From contig JAFYWV010000016.1 in the NCBI GenBank assembly GCA_017546505.1, positions 1 through 50,987 on the forward strand: DNA of 50,987 nucleotides, written 5' to 3'. Within the stretch, counting starts at the first letter, position 1; each line of letters begins with the position of its first letter. Below the pieces are notes generated by a model. The model was not told the origin of the DNA. It saw nothing but the letters and a program-made list of their open reading frames with translations, and did no database searches. This document shows positions 26,257 through 34,073 of this stretch, piece after piece. The stretch comes from Bacteroidaceae bacterium. Lineage in GTDB: Bacteria; Bacteroidota; Bacteroidia; Bacteroidales; Bacteroidaceae. Position numbers and translations under genes: made by a program.

Positions 26257-26531
26257 GCCCTCACAATTCCCAGATGAAAGCGGATAATAAAATAAGGCGT
26301 GGGAACTTTAACTTATTATTCTATTGAGGCTCTGGACTGCCTGACACTGATAATAAGCAAAGCCCACGCCTAATGATATAATATGCCCTGTTAAGGGTAT
26401 ATAGATACCATAGACGTGGACGTTTCTTGCTCATTACCCCAGTGTCGAAATTGTCCAGATTTCAATAGAGGATAATTTTGCTAAACGCCCTAAAACTAAT
26501 ATGTCTGCTCCTGCAAAAACTTATTACAAGA
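26257..26531 (-). ncRNA. Structured leader RNA, copy 2 (pseudoknotted; novel family candidate)
   Basis: Same architecture as copy 1. As plus-strand coordinates: P1 26320-26327/26462-26469, P2 26331-26337/26453-26459, P3 26343-26349/26440-26446, P4 26296-26303/26363-26370, P5 26312-26319/26350-26357, P6 26327-26330/26339-26342, P7 26257-26262/26276-26281. Almost every helix has a different sequence from copy 1 yet still pairs, and the conserved bases (GGGAATT loop, AGGC/GCCT, GTTCCCAC) are the same. P7 contains two G.U pairs that exist only if the minus strand is transcribed. A 7-bp alternative helix, 26294-26300 with 26485-26491, competes with P4. It ends 15 nt before the terB-like ATG. Confidence 0.8.
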
Positions 26532-26537
26532 ACAACG

Positions 26538-26571
26538 CAAATGTAATGCAAACGAGCAAAATAACATCAAA
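26538..26571 (-). promoter_or_regulatory. Promoter of leader RNA copy 2 / TerB operon
   Basis: The minus strand reads TTTG (26571-26568), a 22-nt gap, then TACATTTG (26545-26538), matching the Bacteroidales consensus and placing the start at about 26531. A second CTTG-20-TACATTTG pair lies upstream at 26650-26619. The rest of 26572-26755 shows no gene. Confidence 0.75.
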
Positions 26572-26618
26572 CTTGATTGAATATTTTACTGCGAGTGCAG
26601 TGCACATTCACACTTGTG

Positions 26619-26650
26619 CAAATGTAGTTAAAAGGTATAAACAATGCAAG
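26619..26650 (-). promoter_or_regulatory. Second upstream promoter candidate
   Basis: CTTG (26650-26647), 20 nt, then TACATTTG (26626-26619) on the minus strand. This is the same -33 and -7 sequence and spacing as the promoter of leader copy 1. A transcript from here would carry ~80 extra nt before the leader. Confidence 0.5.
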
Positions 26651-26755
26651 AAACACTTTGCAAATTATAGTCTCTGAAAATTGTCCTTTACATTAACGGT
26701 GTTGTAATTGGCGTTGATGAGAAGGCTAGAAAACTATTCTAAGTAGATGTTTATA

Positions 26756-27145
26756 TTACAACCCGAAGATTTTGTCAAACTCCGCTTTTGTGTAGTTTTC
26801 GACTACCAGAGTGTGGCCCCTATAGCTGAATTCAAGGTTGATACCGGTAGCGGTTTTGGTTGGAGTGATTGTTACACCCTCGTAGACAAAGCGCTTTCCA
26901 ACTGATTTTTCAATTCGTGGAGCTATTGACTTGTAGCTGCTCACACAGAGTCTCTTTACCTTCTGCGGCATAAGGTTGTAGATTGCAACCAATGTTTTGG
27001 TGTCAAAGTCAAAGTTCTCTTCTCCTCCCGAAATTCTTGCATTGACAGAGGACTTTTCTGTAGATGTTGTTACATTTGTAGCACGCGCAGCTACGCTGAA
27101 CATTGAAACGAGCGAAAGAATCGCAATAAAAAAGATTTTCTTCAT
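26756..27145 (-). CDS. Small secreted protein
   Basis: 129 residues with a signal peptide (MKKIFFIAILSLVSMFSVAARA) and a ~105-residue mature domain. The mature part has a helix (FDTKTLVAIYNLMPQKVKRL) and a beta-hairpin-rich end (VTITPTKTATGINLEFSYRG then HTLVVENYT). No family is recognised. It lies 78 nt downstream of the HELTH membrane protein gene on the same strand and could be part of that sigma-factor operon. It is separated from the TerB run by the 514-nt region holding leader copy 2. Confidence 0.6.
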   Translation of the reverse strand: MKKIFFIAILSLVSMFSVAARATNVTTSTEKSSVNARISGGEENFDFDTKTLVAIYNLMPQKVKRLCVSSYKSIAPRIEKSVGKRFVYEGVTITPTKTATGINLEFSYRGHTLVVENYTKAEFDKIFGL

Positions 27146-27223
27146 AGTGTTGAAATTTTAGAGTGTTATTATAATTGTTTTCACTCTATAATGTCGCAAT
27201 GAAGAAAAGGTAACCGGCAAAAT

Positions 27224-27958
27224 TTAAAAATATTTTATTATTTCGCTCGCCCAACCGACCGGGTCAGTGATAATATGCCAGGGATATTCCCAAAACACCC
27301 TACCTAATGCCTTCAGAACACCGCCTTTTGGGGTGGCAAGAATGAGGGAAGCCACAGTAAGGTGAGTGAATGTCAGGAACGTAACAGACCTGGCAATGCC
27401 GCAGTTCTCAATGTCCGGCTGTGTGAAGCGGGTCTGTTTAATGAATGCGTGAATGTGGAATGCATAGGTAAATGCAATGAGCGCATCAAAGAATATCATA
27501 TAGTTGTTGTCGCCTGCAAACCGGAAAGGGAATATCATAAATGTATATATAGGTATACAATATGGCGATAGGGTGATAGGGACATAACCAATTCCATATT
27601 TACCGACCTTGTAGTTTACATAGCACTCTCTGCCTCTGACCACAAACTCATTGATTTTCTTAAAGAACAGCAGAGCTACAAGCGTGTGGGTCAATTCGTG
27701 GGTAAACTTCATGAACCAGTTCTGGTTATGGCTGATTCTGAATATTGAACGTGTGGTTGCCAGGAGTATATATGTTGCAAATCCGGCAATTAACCCCACG
27801 TAATTACCGGCGTGCTTCCAAGACCACCCAATTCTTACCCACATGTCAATGGTATTCTTCGCAAGCGAAGTGATGAGTACGGCCAAGAAAAGGAGTGCCA
27901 ATAAACCGAACAAAGCGGTTGAGGAAAAATAGATAAGTCTGTTAACTCTATTCTTCAT
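27224..27958 (-). CDS. Polytopic membrane protein with HELTH zinc motif (M50-like)
   Basis: 244 residues with about five to six hydrophobic segments. The HExxH zinc-binding motif HELTH (residues 87-91) lies next to a hydrophobic stretch (THTLVALLFF), as in intramembrane site-2-type proteases and related M50-like membrane proteins. A candidate third ligand region is less clear, since the classic LDG motif is absent. Its start overlaps the stop codon of the sigma-factor gene by 4 bp (ATGA), so the two are translationally coupled. Proteolytic control of the sigma factor, or of a partner, is a fair inference. It may equally be a non-catalytic membrane protein. Confidence 0.6.
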   Translation of the reverse strand: MKNRVNRLIYFSSTALFGLLALLFLAVLITSLAKNTIDMWVRIGWSWKHAGNYVGLIAGFATYILLATTRSIFRISHNQNWFMKFTHELTHTLVALLFFKKINEFVVRGRECYVNYKVGKYGIGYVPITLSPYCIPIYTFMIFPFRFAGDNNYMIFFDALIAFTYAFHIHAFIKQTRFTQPDIENCGIARSVTFLTFTHLTVASLILATPKGGVLKALGRVFWEYPWHIITDPVGWASEIIKYF

Positions 27959-28674
27959 TGCTCTTCGTCATTATTGTCAACATTCAATGCTGCAATGCAG
28001 TGACCGCTGTCGGTATGGATTCTCTCCTCCTCAATCAGCTCTCTCAGTGCGGCTCTCTCAATGGCGTTACGAATAGCCTCCTCTGCGAACTCATCATCTT
28101 TAATTATTCTGGCTGCAATTTCCTTAATTCTATTCATACACTTGCTCTTTTTGCTTTTGACCGAATCGGCATTACGCATACCCAAAATGCTTGCAATCTC
28201 ATCCATTGGCTTGTGATCCCAATAGAAATGTTTAAGGAGGGTGCTGCATTCCGATGGAATACGGCTGAACAACTTGTCCAGAAAATCGTTTTGCATCTGC
28301 TGTTTCTCATCAACGCCCATCTCATTCCCTTCCTCTTCACTATTATGTAGAAAAGGAGAGAAGGTAACCGCGTCGTCCAAACTCTGCGTTCTCTTTTTCC
28401 TTATGAGGTTACATGCCGTCAGTTTGCCTATCTGAACAAGATAACTGAACAGGGCACCATCGTGGGAACAGACTATACCGTCACTTTTCACTTTCTGCAT
28501 AAGTACAATCAAAGACTCTTGAAAGATGTCATCAATGTCTTCGCCGGAAATACTATCAACAGAGAATGTCTGCCCCAAAATAGACGCAACCCCCGGTTTC
28601 ATATTCCTGCAGATGTGCTTCCAGGCGCGTTCGTCATTTTGCATTATTCCGAATATAAGTTGTGAGTCTGTCAT
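27955..28674 (-). CDS. ECF-type RNA polymerase sigma factor
   Basis: 239 residues. Region 2 (about 18-92) includes DDIFQESLIVLMQKV and the core-binding/-10 helix FSYLVQIGKLTACNLIRKKR. A linker with LHNSEEEGNEMG follows, then region 4 (about 130-190) with helix-turn-helix SRIPSECSTLLKHFYWDHKP and MDEIASILGM...VKSKKSKCMNRI. A ~50-residue acidic C-terminal tail (DDEFAEEAIRNAIERAALREL and onward) follows region 4, longer than in most ECF factors. It is coupled to the HELTH membrane-protein gene. No classical anti-sigma factor is adjacent, which makes the membrane protein and the tail candidates for control. Confidence 0.87.
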   Translation of the reverse strand: MTDSQLIFGIMQNDERAWKHICRNMKPGVASILGQTFSVDSISGEDIDDIFQESLIVLMQKVKSDGIVCSHDGALFSYLVQIGKLTACNLIRKKRTQSLDDAVTFSPFLHNSEEEGNEMGVDEKQQMQNDFLDKLFSRIPSECSTLLKHFYWDHKPMDEIASILGMRNADSVKSKKSKCMNRIKEIAARIIKDDEFAEEAIRNAIERAALRELIEEERIHTDSGHCIAALNVDNNDEEQ

Positions 28675-28881
28675 ATCTTGTTTTATCTTTTCTACAAAAA
28701 TAATAAAAATCTTTTAAAGATGCTATTGGTGCGAACTGATTAAACGAAATCGATAACCGCAGGTGAAAGCAGAGCTTAATGGCGAAGTTTCGACAATACT
28801 GACAGCCGTTGGTCACAGGCAGTGTGGAGCAGTCACGCCCTGCGGGATGCGATAAGGCAGTGTTGTCAAAACCCTACAAAC

Positions 28882-28910
28882 AAAAAAGAGAACCGCGTTA
28901 GCGATTCTCT
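28882..28910 (-). terminator. Intrinsic terminator of the tRNA gene
   Basis: On the minus strand a 10-bp stem (arms 28901-28910 and 28887-28896, one G.U pair) with loop TAAC is followed by a T6 run, directly after the tRNA 3' end. The rest of 28675-28881 holds no gene I can support. Confidence 0.88.
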
Positions 28911-28913
28911 TCG

Positions 28914-28987
28914 TGGGCCATCTAGGACTTGAACCTAGGACCTCCAGATTATGAGTCTGTTGCTCTAACCGACTGAGCTAAAAGCCC
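28914..28987 (-). tRNA. tRNA with CAU anticodon (Met, elongator type)
   Basis: 74 nt on the minus strand beginning GGGCTTTTAGCTCAGTCGG. The D-loop, anticodon stem-loop with ACTCATAATCT (anticodon CAT) and T-arm GGTTCAAGTCC are all present. Acceptor pairing is GGGC/GCCC plus weaker pairs. CCA is not encoded, as usual in Bacteroidetes. The sequence could also be a tRNA-Ile whose CAU is modified to lysidine; elongator Met is favoured but not certain. A terminator follows directly. Confidence 0.9.
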
Positions 28988-29170
28988 GTGTATCCCTTTT
29001 TGAAATACTTTGCAAAGGTAGAGCAAAAACTTTTAGATTGCAAATTTTTTTGTATTAAAAATTGTTATACTTCTCAATATGTAGCTTTGCTGCATATTAC
29101 CGGCATATATTTTGTCGGTTATCAGTGCTGCAAAATCCCTGCGTGGTATTGTGCTACAGGCGTTTTGGGG

Positions 29171-30484
29171 TTATTTGTATCGCATCCAGCGTAACAGTTC
29201 CTTGATGTTTGGCTTTTTGCCGTGCATAAGTATACCTACGCGGTATATTTTGCCTGCACCCCAAACAACTGCAATGAATGTGGCATAGAGCAGTGTTGCC
29301 GATAGGCAAACTTCCCAAAGTGGTATCTCGTATGGTATACGTGCCATCATAACAATGGGTGAGGTGAACGGTATCATAGAGAACCAGAATGCTACGTTTG
29401 ATGTGGGGTCATTGATTACGGTGAGCATCACGAACAGTGCCAACATAATGGGCAGCATTATTGGTGTTTGCAGTTGCTGGGCATCCTGTGGGCTGTCGAC
29501 TGCCGAGCCTACAGCTGCGAACATCGCGGCATAGAGCAAGAAGCCGCCAAAGACGAACACTAACAGCCAAACGATTATGCCGCCTATATATTTTACGTTG
29601 CTCAGCATCATTATTGCTTGTAGCATTCCCATCTGTTCGCCTCCTTCTATTGCTGCTGCCGGAACGCCCTGTTTCATCATTTCAAGTGCGGCAAGAAGCT
29701 CGGCCGGGAGCACTTGTGGCAGTACAAAATATGCAATGCTGCCAATGAATATAATCCATATTACTATCTGCAGCAGTGCAACGCTTGCCACACCAAGTAT
29801 CTTGCCCATCATCATATCAAACGGGCGCACTGTGGAAACCAGTACTTCGAGCACACGGTTGTTCTTCTCTTCAATAACCGACTGCATAACCATTACGCCA
29901 TACAGCAGCAGGAACATATAGAGTATGAAGCTGAGCACATACGCCAATACCGATGCAACCACTGTCGATGAGCTTTCTGCAGTCTCTGTTTCCTGTACGT
30001 TCTTTGCCGACTGCAATGCAATGCGGGTGTTCAGTTGCTGCATAACTTGCCAGTCAATGTCGTGCTGTTTCATCTTCTCCTTCTGTACTGCCAGTGTAAG
30101 TTGTGCAGCAATGTTCTGTTCTGTGCCCATTGCGGCCACTCCGTTTGTGTACAGGCAGGCATCGCCGGGGTTGTTTACAATGTCGCGGCCAATGTGCAGT
30201 ATCGCATAGTAATCGTTGTATTCAGTGCGTGCAATCTCCAACGGTAGCGGTGTCTGCTCAAAGCTAATCTCGTCGGTGTTCGTGAGTTGCTGTGCAATGA
30301 TGTTGCTGTCGTCGACCACCACAATGCTCTTTGTGCTCTCCTCGGAGTAGCCGGCAATGAGCATCGGGGCAAAAATGAGTGCCAGCATCAGCAACGGGGT
30401 CAGCAGCGTGGTGATGATGAATGATTTTTTCTTTACGCGTTCGTTGAATTCACGGCCAATTATAATTCCTATCTTGCTTTCCAT
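29171..30484 (-). CDS. ABC-2 type transporter permease (NatB-like)
   Basis: 437 residues. The N-terminus KIGIIIGREFNERVKKKSFIITTLLTPLLM enters a first transmembrane helix. A large extracytoplasmic domain (about 48-185) follows, then five or six C-terminal helices (about 195-420). This is the arrangement of NatB-type exporters of sodium or small toxic compounds. It is 17 nt downstream of its ATPase gene; together they form a two-gene operon. The substrate is not predictable from the sequence. Confidence 0.87.
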   Translation of the reverse strand: MESKIGIIIGREFNERVKKKSFIITTLLTPLLMLALIFAPMLIAGYSEESTKSIVVVDDSNIIAQQLTNTDEISFEQTPLPLEIARTEYNDYYAILHIGRDIVNNPGDACLYTNGVAAMGTEQNIAAQLTLAVQKEKMKQHDIDWQVMQQLNTRIALQSAKNVQETETAESSSTVVASVLAYVLSFILYMFLLLYGVMVMQSVIEEKNNRVLEVLVSTVRPFDMMMGKILGVASVALLQIVIWIIFIGSIAYFVLPQVLPAELLAALEMMKQGVPAAAIEGGEQMGMLQAIMMLSNVKYIGGIIVWLLVFVFGGFLLYAAMFAAVGSAVDSPQDAQQLQTPIMLPIMLALFVMLTVINDPTSNVAFWFSMIPFTSPIVMMARIPYEIPLWEVCLSATLLYATFIAVVWGAGKIYRVGILMHGKKPNIKELLRWMRYK

Positions 30485-30501
30485 CTTTTCGCTTTTTGGG
30501 G

Positions 30502-31422
30502 TTATAAATTATGGTTCACGGCGCGGATGAAAATATCGTTCATTGTGGGTATCACCTCGCTGAACGAGCGTAACTCCACGCTCTCATTTGCTGCGGCAAT
30601 GACACTGCGCACCTTGCTGTCGGTTGCAATGTGTATCTTTGCCTTGTTGATGCCTATTGGCGAATCCTCGGTGTCAATCACCGTGCACAGGCCTGTGAGT
30701 GCTTCTGTAAGTTTCTGCTGCTCGCCACGATAGTTTATTTCAAAGATGTTCGTTCCGTGGCTGTGGCGGATTTCGTCGACATTTCCCGATAGGATGTTGT
30801 GTGATTTGTCTATTAGTGTGATGTGGTCACACAATTCCTCTACCGATGACATATTGTGTGTCGAGAATATGATTGTCGCTCCTTTGTCGCGCAATGCAAG
30901 GATCTCCTCTTTCAGCAGGTTGGCATTAATGGGGTCGAAGCCCGAGAATGGCTCGTCAAAGATGAGCAGCTTGGGCTCGTGAAGCACTGTGACAATGAAT
31001 TGTACCTTCTGTGCCATACCTTTTGACAGGTCGCCCACTTTCTTGTCCCACCAGTCTTCTATGCCGAACTTTCCGAACCACATCTTCGCCCTCTGTGTTG
31101 CCTCTTTGTTTGACAATCCCTTGATGCGCGCAAAGAACACTGCCTGTTCGCCAAGCTTCATCTTCTTGTAGAGGCCGCGTTCCTCGGGCATATATCCAAT
31201 GTGGCTTATGTCGTTGGCTGTGATTTCCTTGTTGCCGAGAAGCACGCGTCCGGTGTCGGGTGTTATAATGCGGTTGATGATGCGCAAAAGTGTTGTTTTT
31301 CCGGCACCATTGGGGCCAAGCAGTCCGTATATGGAGCCTTCGGGTATTGAGAGCGACACGTCATCAAGGGCGGTGTGTCCCGAATACCTTTTTGTGATGT
31401 TTTCAATCTTTAATAAATCCAT
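30502..31422 (-). CDS. ABC transporter ATP-binding protein (NatA-like)
   Basis: 306 residues. Walker A GPNGAGKT at 36-43, Q/E-loop region near YMPEERGLYKKM, signature DLSKGMAQK (a variant of LSGGQ), Walker B KLLIFDEPFSGFD and switch His in FSTHNMS. A ~90-residue C-terminal DUF4162-type extension follows (HSHGTNIFEINYRGEQQK onward). It energises the adjacent NatB-like permease. Upstream lies TACATTTG (31459-31452, minus strand) as its probable -7 element, then a C8 homopolymer. Confidence 0.92.
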   Translation of the reverse strand: MDLLKIENITKRYSGHTALDDVSLSIPEGSIYGLLGPNGAGKTTLLRIINRIITPDTGRVLLGNKEITANDISHIGYMPEERGLYKKMKLGEQAVFFARIKGLSNKEATQRAKMWFGKFGIEDWWDKKVGDLSKGMAQKVQFIVTVLHEPKLLIFDEPFSGFDPINANLLKEEILALRDKGATIIFSTHNMSSVEELCDHITLIDKSHNILSGNVDEIRHSHGTNIFEINYRGEQQKLTEALTGLCTVIDTEDSPIGINKAKIHIATDSKVRSVIAAANESVELRSFSEVIPTMNDIFIRAVNHNL

Positions 31423-31451
31423 AAATCTATCTTTTTTGTTTCTCTCAGTGG

Positions 31452-31459
31452 CAAATGTA
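31452..31459 (-). promoter_or_regulatory. Promoter -7 element of the NatAB-like operon
   Basis: The minus strand reads TACATTTG, an exact TAnnTTTG match, 29 nt upstream of the ATPase start codon. No good TTTG is found at the -33 position, which is next to the C8 tract at 31478-31485. Confidence 0.6.
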
Positions 31460-31557
31460 GTATAATTCTCAAAATTACCCCCCCCGTTAGTTAAATTATG
31501 TTAAATTTGCTAAACAGTCTAATCCATTGGGAGTTGCAATGGCAAATTTATATAAAA

Positions 31558-31590
31558 TTTGCGGTATAAGGTATTTTTTTAGTAAATTTG
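31558..31590 (+). promoter_or_regulatory. Promoter of the HAD-ribF-CPBP operon
   Basis: TTTG (31558-31561), 21 nt, then TAAATTTG (31583-31590): a good match to the Bacteroidales consensus. The predicted transcript start near 31597 lies just before the HAD gene. Confidence 0.7.
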
Positions 31591-31620
31591 CAATATTACT
31601 GAAGATTAATGATAATTATT

Positions 31621-32259
31621 ATGTTATCCGGTAAAAAAGTTCTGATATTTGATTTGGGCGGTGTTATCATCGACCTGTTTGTTGACCGCTCTTTTGCGGC
31701 TATGTTGGCATTGGGCGTACCCGAGGCTATGCTCACCGAGCAAGGCTGTCTGATGAACTCGACAATGCAAAAATATGACCGTGGCGATATAACAACAGAC
31801 GAGATGTTCGGTTATATAAAATCATTTATTCCCTATGCCGTGAGAGACGGTTTGGGTGGACGGCTCAATGATGAGATTTCGCATTTGTGGAACTTGATGC
31901 TCGGTAATATACCGGCCGAAAAATTGCAGCGTCTCAATGCGTTGCGTTCTGCCGGATACCGCGTTGTGATGCTCAGCAATACAAACAGCGGGCATTGGCC
32001 ACGCATTGAGCAGTTGTTCCTTGAGGCGTGTGGAAAGCTCCCGTCGGAGTGTTTTGATGCACTGTATCTCTCATATCTTATGCGTTATCGCAAGCCCGAG
32101 CCCGAGATTTTCCTCTCGCTGCTTGAAAGCGAGGGTGTCGGGGCCGGTGATTGTCTTTTCTTCGACGATTCGGCCGAGAATTGTGCCGCTGCGCGTGCTT
32201 TGGGAATTGATGCTGTGTGTGTTGAGCGTAACTCACCGTGGAAAGGATTGTTCGAATAA
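31621..32259 (+). CDS. HAD-superfamily (subfamily IA) phosphatase
   Basis: 212 residues from ATG 31621; an in-frame ATG at 31609 would add MIII and cannot be excluded. Motif I is DLGGVIIDL near the N-terminus, in which the second catalytic Asp is replaced by Gly, as in the YihX-type branch. Motif II is VVMLSNTNSG, motif III lysine lies in RYRKPEPEIF, and motif IV acidic pair is in CLFFDDSAENC. YihX relatives dephosphorylate sugar phosphates such as alpha-glucose-1-phosphate. It is 6 nt upstream of ribF, so a role on a flavin-pathway phosphate is possible. Confidence 0.87.
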   Translation: MLSGKKVLIFDLGGVIIDLFVDRSFAAMLALGVPEAMLTEQGCLMNSTMQKYDRGDITTDEMFGYIKSFIPYAVRDGLGGRLNDEISHLWNLMLGNIPAEKLQRLNALRSAGYRVVMLSNTNSGHWPRIEQLFLEACGKLPSECFDALYLSYLMRYRKPEPEIFLSLLESEGVGAGDCLFFDDSAENCAAARALGIDAVCVERNSPWKGLFE

Positions 32260-32265
32260 CCTGAT

Positions 32266-33186
32266 ATGCAGATAGTAACAGATATAACAAAATACGACAA
32301 AAGGGCTTGTGCTGCAACAATAGGCTCGTTCGACGGTGTGCACAGGGGGCACCTGGCAATGCTTGGCGAGTTGCGTCTTGCTGCTGCCGAAAAGGGGTTG
32401 CCGCTTATGGTTGTGACTTTTGCCACCCACCCGCGAAGGGTATTCAATAGAGCGTGTGAACCTTTTCTGCTCACCTCGTCCGGTGACAAGATGAGGCTTC
32501 TTGAACTTGCAGGCGTAGATGTTTGTGTCTTGCTTGATTTTGACTGCGCGATGGCATCACTGTCGGCCGGGCAGTTTATGCGCGAAATACTTGTGGAACG
32601 TCTTGGTGTGCAGCTGCTGGCTGTGGGGTACGACCATCATTTTGGCAGGCCTGTACCCGGCGAGGGGCTCGAGCAGTACGTCGCGTTTGGCAATAGCTTG
32701 GGCGTTGATGTCTTTGGAACGCAACCATTTGTTGTGGATGGTGTCGCTGTCAGTTCATCGGCTATACGCCGTGCCTTGTCGGCCGGGGATGTTGCACTGG
32801 CCGCCTCGTTGCTGGGTCGTTGTTATTCGTTGGCAGGCACTGTCGTTCACGGTGCAGGCATAGGGCGCGTGCTTGGTTTTCCCACTGCAAACATTGCTTT
32901 GTATTGTGAGGAGCAGATGTTGCCGTCGGATGGTGTCTACGAAACCGTTGTGACGGTTGATGGCGATGTGTTTAAGGGGGTGATGAACATTGGCGTGAAG
33001 CCCACTGTCAGCGGCAAGGAACGCACCAACGAGGTGCATATTCTTGATTTTGGGGGTGATATTTACGGTAAGGAGCTTGTTGTGGAGTTTGTGCGTCGTC
33101 TGCGCGGCGAGCAGAGTTTTGATAATGTAGATGCCTTGCGTCTTCAGATTGATGCAGACATTGCAAGGGTGAAACGTGGAATTTGA
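32266..33186 (+). CDS. ribF: Bifunctional riboflavin kinase/FAD synthetase
   Basis: 306 residues. It turns riboflavin into FMN and then FAD. The N-terminal FAD synthetase (nucleotidyltransferase) domain has IGSFDGVHRGH (about 19-29) and, later, AVGYDHHFG and SSSAIRRALSAGD. The C-terminal riboflavin kinase domain (about 185-306) has the G.GR.LGFPTANI signature and GVMNIGVKPT. Full normal length. Lies between the HAD phosphatase (6 nt) and the CPBP protease (6 nt) in one plus-strand operon. Confidence 0.95.
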   Translation: MQIVTDITKYDKRACAATIGSFDGVHRGHLAMLGELRLAAAEKGLPLMVVTFATHPRRVFNRACEPFLLTSSGDKMRLLELAGVDVCVLLDFDCAMASLSAGQFMREILVERLGVQLLAVGYDHHFGRPVPGEGLEQYVAFGNSLGVDVFGTQPFVVDGVAVSSSAIRRALSAGDVALAASLLGRCYSLAGTVVHGAGIGRVLGFPTANIALYCEEQMLPSDGVYETVVTVDGDVFKGVMNIGVKPTVSGKERTNEVHILDFGGDIYGKELVVEFVRRLRGEQSFDNVDALRLQIDADIARVKRGI

Positions 33187-33192
33187 ACAGAT

Positions 33193-34026
33193 ATGAAGAA
33201 AGTATTACATCTTGTAGGGACCATAGCTATGTTGGTGGCAATATACTACCTTCTGCAAGCGGTGTTTGTTATAGTATCCGAGTTTGTTGCGCTGGGCATT
33301 GCTGTTTGTGCAGGTGATGTGTCAAAAGAGGTGCTGGAGTTTGTTGACAATAAAGTGTTGTTCCTGAAAGATAATCCTTTCACAACCTCATATATTGTCT
33401 ATGCCCAGGCGTGGGGGTTGCTCCTTTCATCGCTCGCAATGTTGCTTTTCATTCATTCTACGGGGCTGTATAAACTGCGCAAGGAACTTTTGTTCTCAAT
33501 AGCACCGCGCAGGCTCATCATATCAACCCTGCTTGTGTTCTCTTCAATGTTTGCGCTCAATATATTTGTGCAGTGGTTTGCGCTCGAGGATAATCTGAGT
33601 GACACCTTCTTGGGGCTTTCGCGCAACGTTGTGGGTGTCATTGGACTGGCATTCTTTGGCCCGTTGCTCGAGGAGGTTCTTTTCCGTGGTGCCATACAAG
33701 GTCTTCTGATGCGCTATTTCGGCCATCCCTGGCCGGCAATTATTGTGGCGGCATTGGTGTTCGGCATTTTCCATTTGAACCCTGTGCAGATTGTCTATGC
33801 CACACTCCTGGGCATTGTACTGGGCTGGATATATTACCGCACCGGCAGTCTGCTGTCGGTTATTGTCGGGCACGTACTCAACAATTCGCTTGCCGTTGCA
33901 ACCACAGCGCTTTGGGGTGCAGCCGAGGAAGAGGCTGTTGCCAACAGTCCGGTTGGTGTTGCCGGTTTTGTGATGTTTGCGGCATTGTCGGTGTTTCTTG
34001 CCGTGAAACTGAACAAAGAAATCTGA
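33193..34026 (+). CDS. CPBP-family intramembrane metalloprotease
   Basis: 277 residues with about seven to eight transmembrane segments. The CPBP (Abi/Rce1-like) motifs are complete: motif 1 LLEEVLFRGAIQG (EExxxR), motif 2 VFGIFHLN (FxxxH) and motif 3 VGHVLNNSLA (HxxxN). Such glutamate proteases cut prenylated or other membrane substrates; bacterial members act in bacteriocin immunity or protein maturation. Third gene of the ribF operon. Substrate unknown. Confidence 0.88.
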   Translation: MKKVLHLVGTIAMLVAIYYLLQAVFVIVSEFVALGIAVCAGDVSKEVLEFVDNKVLFLKDNPFTTSYIVYAQAWGLLLSSLAMLLFIHSTGLYKLRKELLFSIAPRRLIISTLLVFSSMFALNIFVQWFALEDNLSDTFLGLSRNVVGVIGLAFFGPLLEEVLFRGAIQGLLMRYFGHPWPAIIVAALVFGIFHLNPVQIVYATLLGIVLGWIYYRTGSLLSVIVGHVLNNSLAVATTALWGAAEEEAVANSPVGVAGFVMFAALSVFLAVKLNKEI

Positions 34027-34073
34027 AATCTGAAAGGTGAAATCTGAAAAGTTTTCCTCTTTCCTCTTTCCAC

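Noticed and set aside
20315-26531. The two leaders as copies of a mobile element
   Set aside because: Their sequences are too different for recent copies; structure, not sequence, is conserved, and there are no target duplications or transposase.
26257-26531. Retron, tmRNA, RNase P or 6S RNA
   Set aside because: No reverse transcriptase, no tRNA-like end, no P4-type RNase P core and no open 6S-like bubble; the position abutting start codons fits a cis leader.
28634-28881. Gene between the sigma factor and the tRNA
   Set aside because: The only frame is short, overlaps the sigma gene start and lacks a plausible protein pattern.
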